Shown: positions 17,847 through 24,419 of the stretch, one piece after another
Layout of the letters: the number at the start of each line of letters is the position of its first letter
Position numbering within the stretch: the stretch's first letter is position 1
Source: Variovorax sp. KBW07
GTDB taxonomy: Bacteria > Pseudomonadota > Gammaproteobacteria > Burkholderiales > Burkholderiaceae_C
Direction: 5' to 3'
DNA length: 64,000 nucleotides
Assembly: GCF_003852515.1 (NCBI RefSeq)
Contig: NZ_QAJK01000024.1
Span: 6,564 to 70,563 of the forward strand
Notes under the pieces: model-generated
What the model saw: only the letters and a program-made list of their open reading frames with translations
What the model was told of the DNA's origin: nothing
Database searches by the model: none
Translations under genes and position numbers: made by a program

Positions 17847-18062
17847 ATGAACCACAGTTTTTCGCACAAGGGGAAGCGTGTCGACGTTGAGGTTCTGGAG
17901 CAGGAAGGGCAATTCGAGTACTCCTACATGATCGAAGGTGGCACGCCGGTGCGAAAGGACGACTTCGTTTCGCGCAGTTCAGCGTCTGCAGTGCTCGCTG
18001 CGATGGCTGCGGCGAAAAAGGAAATCGACAGTGGGGGCGGCGCTGCGCCGTTCAGGCGGTGA
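17847..18062 (+). CDS. Small hypothetical protein, 71 residues
   Basis: A short gene 45 bp after the GT-C-like gene, with a good ribosome site ('AGAGAAGGA') seven bases before the ATG. The product starts 'MNHSFSHKGKRVDVEVLEQE', is predicted as a beta-sheet followed by an Ala-rich helix, and ends in a Gly-rich tail. No signal peptide and no known motif. Possibly cotranscribed with the upstream gene. Function unknown. Confidence 0.6.
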   Translation: MNHSFSHKGKRVDVEVLEQEGQFEYSYMIEGGTPVRKDDFVSRSSASAVLAAMAAAKKEIDSGGGAAPFRR

Positions 18063-18188
18063 TGGAGGGGCCAAACTCCGCGGCCACGTAGGCCCACATT
18101 CCTGCCACCAGGAACGACGGCCCTCTACCCATGCACTACGACCACCGGTTGACCTCTCCTGCAGGTGTCCAAGGGAAATGGTGTTGGC

Positions 18189-18461
18189 ATGGACATCGTG
18201 CCCCTGTGGGCTCACGGCGTCCCGGCGTACATGAGGCATCGGGTCATGCACTTGCTCGCCGTCACCGGTCACTACGCCGCCGACGTGGTCGTGCTGCTGG
18301 GTGGCCAGGACTTTGAAATCTATCGCATCGAACGCGAGGAGGCCGAGACCTCGCAACTCATCAAACAGAAACGGACGTTCTGGCGCGGCGCTAGCTGCAG
18401 TACCAAGGAAAGTCTTCCCATCACTTGCGCACAAGGGAACGATCCGCTCTCAAGGAACTAG
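18189..18461 (+). CDS. Hypothetical protein, 90 residues
   Basis: Starts 'MDIVPLWAHGVPAYMRHRVM'. Codon use over the first 60 codons is typical of this genome (mostly G or C in third position), then becomes less so. The stop shares CTAG with the stop of the convergent Fur-family gene, a common arrangement for real tail-to-tail genes. An antisense open frame overlaps it but looks poorer. No family recognised; a start at a TTG eight codons upstream is possible. Confidence 0.4.
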   Translation: MDIVPLWAHGVPAYMRHRVMHLLAVTGHYAADVVVLLGGQDFEIYRIEREEAETSQLIKQKRTFWRGASCSTKESLPITCAQGNDPLSRN

Positions 18462-18997
18462 GAGTCCTTCGCCGCCTGGCATCGCTGGCACAGCACTCGA
18501 AACTCAACGGGCGCTTCCGAAAGCACCATGCCTTCCTTCTCGCAGGCTTGCGCTACAAGCCGGGTCAGCGCGTCTGCGTTGTGCAACTCGACCGCCTTCT
18601 CGCAGGATTTGCAGACCAGGCGGGCCTTGACGACAGGGTGGTCGATTGACCTGTAGGCCGAGGACACCCGCCCGTTTCGCAGCGACCATTCGTGATGCAC
18701 TCGACCGGAGGCGGCCAGCTGCTTCAGGTCCCTGTAGAGGGCCACCATCGCGAAGGGCGGTTGATACTTTGCGATGCGCTGATTGATCTCGATCGCGTTG
18801 AGGCTCGCGCCGTTTTCATCGACCAGGATTCGCACGATCAGGTCGTGCCGGCTTTGCACCCGGGGGCTTGGGGCGTAGCGGGCGGTGAAGGCCGAATGCC
18901 TTGCATACGACCTCTTGCTGAGATAGGGCGGTGGCGTTGCCGGCCCGACGATGCGTGGGTCTACAGGAGCACGAGCAGTTGCCAATGGAACCTCCAT
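18458..18997 (-). CDS. Divergent Fur-family transcriptional regulator
   Basis: A 179-residue protein. The helix-turn-helix core ('AIEINQRIA ... ALYRDLKQLAASGRVHHEW') matches the Fur winged helix, with ALYRDL replacing the usual TVYRAL. The C-terminal part keeps two CxxC pairs ('CKSC' and 'CQRC') for a structural zinc. The HHDH-type cluster that normally precedes the first CxxC is replaced by 'DHPVVKARLVC', so the usual regulatory metal site seems to be lost. An N-terminal extension of about 45 residues is unusual. It lies 46 bp downstream of the second Fiu-like receptor, same strand. It may sense something other than iron or zinc. Confidence 0.75.
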   Translation of the reverse strand: MEVPLATARAPVDPRIVGPATPPPYLSKRSYARHSAFTARYAPSPRVQSRHDLIVRILVDENGASLNAIEINQRIAKYQPPFAMVALYRDLKQLAASGRVHHEWSLRNGRVSSAYRSIDHPVVKARLVCKSCEKAVELHNADALTRLVAQACEKEGMVLSEAPVEFRVLCQRCQAAKDS

Positions 18998-19010
18998 CGC
19001 GTTGGCGCCG

Positions 19011-19036
19011 GCCGGTGAGCCGAAGGGCTCACCGGC
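19011..19036 (-). terminator. Strong hairpin after the second Fiu-like receptor gene
   Basis: GCCGGTGAGCC and GGCTCACCGGC form an 11-bp perfect stem with a four-base loop, eight bases after the receptor stop codon. There is no T tract on either side, so it may end transcription with Rho, stabilise the receptor mRNA end, or lower read-through into the Fur-family gene. Confidence 0.5.
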
Positions 19037-19043
19037 GCGTGCC

Positions 19044-21224
19044 TTAGAACTTCGCGTTCAACGAAACACGGAATGCGCGCGGCGAGCCCGGCGTGATGTT
19101 CGTGTTGCTGTTCGCGTTGAGGAAATACCTGCGGTTGAACAGGTTCTCGACATTCACCTGCATCTGCAGCTTCTTGCTGAGCGTGAAGAACAGCGCCGCG
19201 TCCACGCGGGTGTAGCCGGGCAGCACCACGTTCGGGAATGGCGCAGCGGCCGTCACGATCTGCTCGCTCGACGCGAACATCCGGGTCTGGTGAATCACCC
19301 CCAGGCCCGCACCCCACATCGGCGTGAAGTCATAGCGGTTCCACAGCGCGAAGGTGTGCTTCGGCACCTGGCCCACGGTGGCTCCCGCACGGATGGTGGC
19401 TGAGGTGTCGGCCTTGAACTTCGAATCGGTGTACGAGTAGCCGCCCGCCACGCTCCATGCCGGCGTGATGTTGCCGCTCAAGCCCAGCTCGAAGCCTTGC
19501 GTGCGCTGGCCGTCGCTCAGGATGGTGCGGGTGTTGGTGGGGTCGGTCGGGTCCAACACGACGACGTTCGAGCGGTCCAGGCGGTACAGGGCGGCGGTGG
19601 CTGCCAGGTTGGGCAGCACGTCCCACTTGGCGCCGATTTCGTAGTTCTTGAACTTCTCGGGCTTGAGCGCTTGCGTGCTCAGGCTCAGCGACGAAAGCTG
19701 GTCGCCTGCGCGTGGCTGGTAGGCGATGCTGTAGTTGGCGTACAGCGAAAGCTGTTCGACCGGCTTGTAGATCACGCCCAGGCGCGGGGAGACGAGGTCG
19801 TCGGTGGTCTTGAAGCGGTCACCGCTGCGGTTGTTGCGGAAGTCGACCTTGAACTGGTCATAGCGCAGGCCGGCGATCACCTGGAACTGAGGACTCAGTT
19901 CGATCTGGTCCTGCACATAGAGTGCTGCAACGGTCGCCTTGCCGCTGTTGTTGGCGTCCGTCGCGGCCTGTCGGTACACGACCGGCGCATAGGTGGTGGG
20001 GAACGCAAGCGGCACCGTCACGCTGGTGGCGGTGTTGTTGAAGAAGCCTGTGTTGCGGAAGTTGTCGGTGTCCTGCTGGCCGAGTTCGGCGCCCACGAGC
20101 AGCTTGTGCTTCACCGCGCCGGTGTTCAGCGAAAAGGTCAGGTCCGTCTGGTTGAAGATGCTCTTGCGCGAGGTGGCGTTGTTGTAGGCGCTGAGCGCCA
20201 CGCTCGTGCCTGCGTTGTTCACCGCACCAGGAAAAACGTTCTGATAGAACTTGTCCTGGTTGGACCAGCGCGTGCGGTTGCGCAGCAGCACGCCGTTGTC
20301 GAATTCGTGTTCGACCAGGGCGTTGAAGGCGTCGAGCGTCGAGCCCGTGGGGCTGCCTGCGGCGTTGCCGAAGAAGGTCGATGGATCGGTGACCACCGGG
20401 ACCCCGCGGTACGACGTGATGCCGCGGTCCGCGATGCGGCTGTCCTTGAAGTGCTCATAGCCCAGCGTGACGAGCGTCTTCGCGCTGGGGCGCCAGCTGA
20501 TGGTCGGGTTGATGCCCGAGCGCTCCAGCCAGACGCCGTCGCGGTAGCTCTTGGAATTTTCGTAGAGGCCGTTGAGCCGGAACGACAGCTGGTCGTTGAT
20601 GGGCTGGTTCAGGTCGACCGTGAGGCGGCGGTTGCTGTTCGAACCGAGCGTCACCGACCCTGCGTAGAAGGGCGTCCACTCCGCTTGCTTGCTCACGCGA
20701 TTGATCAGCCCGCCGGTGGCGCCGCGGCCGAAGACCATGGCGTTGGGGCCCTTGAAGATTTCCACGCGCTCGATGTTGTACAGGTCGCGGTAGTACTGGA
20801 CGTCGTCGCGGATGCCGTCGATGAAGAAGTCGCCAGTGGTGCTGATGCCGCGGAAGATCGGTGTTTCGCGGTTGCCCTCGCCTTGGGCGAAGCCCACGCC
20901 GGGCACATAGCGCGCGGCTTCCGCAATGCTCTGTACCGCACGGTCGCGCATCTCGTCGGCGGTGATCACGCTGATGGACTGCGGCGTGTCGCGCAACAGC
21001 GTGTCGGTCTTGGTGGCCGTGGTGGCGCGCTTGGCCGAATAGCCCTGGTCGCCTTCACTGGTCACCGTCACCGGCGGCAGCGAGCCGCCGCTCTGCGACC
21101 ACGCAGGCGTCGTGCAGATGGCGACAGTCGCCCCGGCGGCCAGCAACTGGATGGCTTTCACGATCGATGGCTGGGCGAAGCGGGGGGCCACGACGTGGCG
21201 TCGCGGGCTGGATGGCATGTTCAT
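19044..21224 (-). CDS. TonB-dependent siderophore receptor, Fiu-like (second copy)
   Basis: A 726-residue outer-membrane receptor. The signal peptide runs to 'CTTPAWSQ'. The plug has 'LLRDTPQSISVITADEMRD', 'PIFRGISTTGDFFIDGIRDD' and 'VEIFKGPNAMVFGRGATGG', the catecholate (Fiu/CirA-like) pattern; the barrel ends 'VSLNAKF'. No STN domain is present, so it is a plain transporter. The frame continues upstream to a TTG inside the Fur box; the ATG of 'MNMPSSPRRHVV' was chosen for its signal peptide, though no clear ribosome site precedes it. It is not closely similar to the receptor at 4.4-6.8 kb, so the two probably differ in substrate. Confidence 0.9.
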   Translation of the reverse strand: MNMPSSPRRHVVAPRFAQPSIVKAIQLLAAGATVAICTTPAWSQSGGSLPPVTVTSEGDQGYSAKRATTATKTDTLLRDTPQSISVITADEMRDRAVQSIAEAARYVPGVGFAQGEGNRETPIFRGISTTGDFFIDGIRDDVQYYRDLYNIERVEIFKGPNAMVFGRGATGGLINRVSKQAEWTPFYAGSVTLGSNSNRRLTVDLNQPINDQLSFRLNGLYENSKSYRDGVWLERSGINPTISWRPSAKTLVTLGYEHFKDSRIADRGITSYRGVPVVTDPSTFFGNAAGSPTGSTLDAFNALVEHEFDNGVLLRNRTRWSNQDKFYQNVFPGAVNNAGTSVALSAYNNATSRKSIFNQTDLTFSLNTGAVKHKLLVGAELGQQDTDNFRNTGFFNNTATSVTVPLAFPTTYAPVVYRQAATDANNSGKATVAALYVQDQIELSPQFQVIAGLRYDQFKVDFRNNRSGDRFKTTDDLVSPRLGVIYKPVEQLSLYANYSIAYQPRAGDQLSSLSLSTQALKPEKFKNYEIGAKWDVLPNLAATAALYRLDRSNVVVLDPTDPTNTRTILSDGQRTQGFELGLSGNITPAWSVAGGYSYTDSKFKADTSATIRAGATVGQVPKHTFALWNRYDFTPMWGAGLGVIHQTRMFASSEQIVTAAAPFPNVVLPGYTRVDAALFFTLSKKLQMQVNVENLFNRRYFLNANSNTNITPGSPRAFRVSLNAKF

Positions 21225-21326
21225 GTTGAAACGGATGGGAGGGGAAAGGTCGGCGCCTGTGCACCGTCTCAAAGGCGAGCGCCGACCTTCCCGACGTTCC
21301 CCGTACAGCTGCACGGAAAAGCCAGA

Positions 21327-21345
21327 AATACGAACGATTCGCAAT
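21327..21345. promoter_or_regulatory. Fur-box-like operator C before the second Fiu-like receptor
   Basis: AATACGAACGATTCGCAAT matches 17 of 19 positions of the site at 7126-7144. It lies about 100 bp upstream of the receptor ATG on the reverse strand. Confidence 0.75.
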
Positions 21346-21522
21346 TTCGAAGAAATGTAGAAGCGTGAAGTAGTACTGTCAAGTGCTACTGTTTTTTGTG
21401 TCGAATGCGCGACTTGTCTGGTATCAGCGAAGAAGAGGTGCGTATGCGCCAGCGCCTGGTGGTTGCCAGGACGACTACGACAGTACAGCGAAAGGGAAGG
21501 GGACCGCGCTCGCGGTGCCGTT

Positions 21523-21876
21523 TCAGGACGGCTTGCTGGGCGTCTTTTCGACGCGAGGCGACCTCACGCCGCTGATCTGGCCACGCACGACTTTCCAGAA
21601 GTTCTTGGTGCCGTCGAGCAAGCGCCAGGCGTTGGAGCGGTGCGCCAGCACACCGACTTCCGGCAGGACATCCCGCAGGTTCTTCAGGCCAAGGATCTTC
21701 AGGTACTTGCGCACCGTGGTCGGGCTGTGAATGAGCAGGATCACGCGCCACCCGTAGTGCCGCCCGAGCATCAGCATGCCGACGGCACTCTCGAGGTCGT
21801 CGAGGTCGCCGTTGAAGTCGTCCACGGCGCGGTCCACGATGCTGAGGATTTCCTGATCGCTCATGGGCGAGGGCAT
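21523..21876 (-). CDS. Hypothetical protein, 117 residues
   Basis: A small soluble protein beginning 'MPSPMSDQEILSIVDRAVDD'; a second ATG four codons later could be the true start. The first part is acidic and helical ('DDFNGDLDDLESAVGMLML'), the middle is alpha/beta ('HYGWRVILLIHSPTTVRKYL') and the tail is basic. It lies between the second Fiu-like receptor and the permease gene and is divergent from the permease. No family recognised. Good codon composition supports a real gene. Confidence 0.6.
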   Translation of the reverse strand: MPSPMSDQEILSIVDRAVDDFNGDLDDLESAVGMLMLGRHYGWRVILLIHSPTTVRKYLKILGLKNLRDVLPEVGVLAHRSNAWRLLDGTKNFWKVVRGQISGVRSPRVEKTPSKPS

Positions 21877-21976
21877 GTTTTTTACGTTGGCGCTGGCGGT
21901 GTGTTGGATGAAAGCGGAGCGGCTGGGAGAAGTGTCGCACGCCGAAAAGAAAGGGCGATCATGCGATACTTTGGAG

Positions 21977-21995
21977 AATGCGAATCATTGTCATC
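21977..21995. promoter_or_regulatory. Fur-box-like operator D before the Ftr1-like permease
   Basis: AATGCGAATCATTGTCATC carries the GCGAATCATT core of classical Fur boxes. It lies 32 bp before the permease start, so it probably controls the whole permease / sigma / FecR run. Confidence 0.75.
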
Positions 21996-22026
21996 GTCTC
22001 CGATTCTGGCAGCGAGCTCTTCTCCC

Positions 22027-22785
22027 ATGTTTGATGCTTTTGCCGTCACGCTGCGCGAGCTGGCGGAGCTGATGTTGATCGTCGGCTCGCTGGGCGCTTG
22101 CCTGTTCCAGGCGCGCCGACTGCGGCTGGTGCCATACATCGCCTGGGGGCTGGTGCTTGGCCTGGTGCCAGCAGCAGGTCTTGCCGTGATCCTGATGGAC
22201 GCGACCTTCGACGGCGTCGTGGAGGCGGCCCTCTCGGCAGTGATGGGCCTGGGTGTCCTGCTTGTCGCCATGAGCATGGCGGCCTCCGCGGGAAGCATCC
22301 GAAGCCGTGTTCAGCTTTTTCTCGAGTCGTGGCTGGAGCGGCGAGGTGCCGCCGCGGTCGTCGTCGGATTCGTGGCACTTGCGGCCTTTCGTGAATCGCT
22401 TGAAGTCGCGGTGTTCATGCGCTCGATCAGCGCCCGTTCGGGGGCGGCAGATGCGGTGATCGGAATGCTCTTCGGCATGGTTGCAGCCGGGCTTCTGGTG
22501 CCGATCTGGAAGTGGCTGCGCATCCGTTCCGGGCTGCTGGCGCTTTTCAGGATCTCGGCATTGCTCCTGTCGCTGCTGTCGATCCAGATGTTGCTGCATG
22601 GCGTCAGCAAACTCCTGAGATTGCACGGCACGGCTGCAAGCGGTGCACCCCTGTCATCCGCGATCGAGCCATTCCTCGAGGGCGGCTCGCAGTACTTCTG
22701 GGTGTGCGCTGCGCTGATGCTCGTCCCGTTGTTGCACATGGTTCGCGGATGGTGGGCAGGCACGGGCAAAGCAACAACCGGGTGA
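22027..22785 (+). CDS. Ftr1-like iron permease
   Basis: A 252-residue membrane protein with about seven hydrophobic segments. Two RExxE motifs are present, in helix 1 ('LRELAEL', R10-E14) and in helix 4 ('FRESLEV', R122-E126); these are the iron-binding signature of the Ftr1/EfeU permease family, which moves ferric iron after oxidation of ferrous iron. EfeO and EfeB partners are not next to it. Instead it is the first gene of a run with a FecI sigma factor (29 bp downstream), directly under a Fur box. Inner-membrane iron import is likely; whether it works with the TonB receptor is inference. Confidence 0.85.
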   Translation: MFDAFAVTLRELAELMLIVGSLGACLFQARRLRLVPYIAWGLVLGLVPAAGLAVILMDATFDGVVEAALSAVMGLGVLLVAMSMAASAGSIRSRVQLFLESWLERRGAAAVVVGFVALAAFRESLEVAVFMRSISARSGAADAVIGMLFGMVAAGLLVPIWKWLRIRSGLLALFRISALLLSLLSIQMLLHGVSKLLRLHGTAASGAPLSSAIEPFLEGGSQYFWVCAALMLVPLLHMVRGWWAGTGKATTG

Positions 22786-22814
22786 CATCGGTTGCGCCAA
22801 CGAAACGACGACAC

Positions 22815-23342
22815 ATGCTTGCCCGCGGATCACTTCTCGAACAGGACGTCCACAACCTCTACAGCGACCACCATGGTTGGCTGTACGGCTGGCTGCGCAA
22901 GAAGCTGGGCAACAGCTTCGACGCCGCGGACATTGCCCACGACACCTTCATGCGTGTGTGGGTCGGTTGCCAGGCAGATGCCATTCCCGCACTGCGAGAG
23001 CCGCGCGCGTACCTGACCACGGTCGCGCGGCGGCTGGTGGTGAACCACTACGAGCGACAGTCGCTCGAGCGCGCGTACCAGGCATCGCTCGCGCTGTTGC
23101 CGCAAGCACTCGTGCCCTCGGTCGAGGAGCGCGCGATCCTGCTGGAGACCCTGCACGAACTCGATGCGCTGCTGGACGAACTGCCGGCCAAGGCGCGCAC
23201 CGCCTTTCTCATGTCGCAGCTCGAAGGCCTTGCCTACGAGGACATCGCGGCGCAGTTGCAGGTCAGCGTGCGAACCGTCACTCGCTACATGGCGCAGGGA
23301 TTCAGGCAGTGTCTGCACCTGATGCTGACGCAACAGGCGTGA
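22815..23342 (+). CDS. ECF sigma factor, FecI family
   Basis: A 175-residue sigma factor of the iron-starvation group. Region 2 contains 'FDAADIAHDTFMRVW' and 'LREPRAYLTTVARRLVVNHY'; region 4 contains the helix-turn-helix at about 135-165 ('AYEDIAAQLQVSVRTVTRYM'). Similar in layout to the sigma gene at 7.2 kb but clearly distinct in sequence. The ATG at 'MLARGSLLEQ' lies 29 bp after the permease gene, and its stop overlaps the FecR GTG (GTGA). Likely activates the downstream receptor promoter. Confidence 0.92.
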   Translation: MLARGSLLEQDVHNLYSDHHGWLYGWLRKKLGNSFDAADIAHDTFMRVWVGCQADAIPALREPRAYLTTVARRLVVNHYERQSLERAYQASLALLPQALVPSVEERAILLETLHELDALLDELPAKARTAFLMSQLEGLAYEDIAAQLQVSVRTVTRYMAQGFRQCLHLMLTQQA

Positions 23343-24319
23343 CGACGCCGCACGCTGCCGACGGTCCGGTCGATGCGCGCCTGGTGGACGAGGCCGCGCA
23401 GTGGCTCGCCCGCATGCATGCGGGCCATTTCACCGAAGCCGATGCGCAACGTTGCGAGCGCTGGCGCAACCAGAGCCCCGACCACCAGCGCGTGTGGCAA
23501 AGCGCGGAACAACTCAGTCGCAAGTTCGGCGCGGTACCGCCTGCCGTGGGCATGCCGGTGCTCGATCGCGGCCGCGCCACCGCGAACCGTCGTGCGCTGC
23601 TCCGAACCGTGGCCGTGCTGCTCGCGGCGCCTTCGGTGGCGTGGATCGGCTATCGCGCGGTGCCCTGGCAGACGTTGGGTGCCGAGTACCGCACCGCCAC
23701 CGGCGAGCGGCGCGACATCGTACTGGACGACGGCAGCCGCATCAGCATCAACACCGCGACCGCCATCGACGTGGCCTTCGATGCCACGAGGCGCCTAGTC
23801 CGGCAACGCGAGGGCGAAATCCTGATCGAGACCGCCTCGGACCCGAGCCCTGGGCCGCACCGACCCTTTCTCGTGGAAACCCCCGAAGGCCGCCTGCAGG
23901 CCCTGGGCACGCGCTTCATCGTGCGCCGTGACGAAGGCCACAGCCGCCTGACCGTGCTGGCTGGCGCGGTGGAAGTGCGTCCGTCGCGGGCGCCCGACGC
24001 ATCGGTCGTCGTGAGCGCTGGGCAGCAACTCGCATTCACCGCCGACGCCGTTGGCGCCGTATCGCCCGCCAGCACCGGGGCCGATGCCTGGGCCCAGGGC
24101 GTGCTGTACGCGCAGGAAATGCGCCTGGGCGATTTCATCGCCGAACTCGCGCGCTACAGAAGCGGGGTTCTGCGCTGTGATCCAGCCATCGCGGACCTGC
24201 GCGTGTCGGGCGCGTTCCAGCTCGACAACACCGACCGCATCCTCGACATCCTTGCGCAAACCTTGCCGGTGCGCGTCGATTCCCGCACCCGCTATTGGGT
24301 GACCCTGACCGCTGCATAA
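23339..24319 (+). CDS. FecR family sigma-factor regulator
   Basis: A 326-residue regulator starting at GTG inside the sigma stop codon. The N-terminal cytoplasmic part ('EAAQWLARMHAGHFTEADAQ', 'SPDHQRVWQSAEQL') binds the sigma factor. The segment 'RRALLRTVAVLLAAPSVAWI' at about 84-103 crosses the membrane and has a twin-arginine look. The periplasmic FecR domain follows ('ERRDIVLDDGSRISINT', 'FLVETPEGRLQALGTRF'). The last 65 residues ('LGDFIAELARYRSGVL') resemble an STN domain, as in the first FecR. It is 100 bp before its receptor gene. Confidence 0.92.
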   Translation: MTTPHAADGPVDARLVDEAAQWLARMHAGHFTEADAQRCERWRNQSPDHQRVWQSAEQLSRKFGAVPPAVGMPVLDRGRATANRRALLRTVAVLLAAPSVAWIGYRAVPWQTLGAEYRTATGERRDIVLDDGSRISINTATAIDVAFDATRRLVRQREGEILIETASDPSPGPHRPFLVETPEGRLQALGTRFIVRRDEGHSRLTVLAGAVEVRPSRAPDASVVVSAGQQLAFTADAVGAVSPASTGADAWAQGVLYAQEMRLGDFIAELARYRSGVLRCDPAIADLRVSGAFQLDNTDRILDILAQTLPVRVDSRTRYWVTLTAA

Positions 24320-24419
24320 ATTATTTTTGCCGATGCGTGTCCGGTTCTGACGCTTCGCCTGTCATGTCGGTTGAAACCCAATCGACCGATTTGCCTGACT
24401 TGCGACAAGGACCTCTTTC

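Noticed and set aside
17979-18434. A 151-codon reverse-strand frame
   Set aside because: It overlaps two small plus-strand genes with better codon use and has no recognisable protein pattern.
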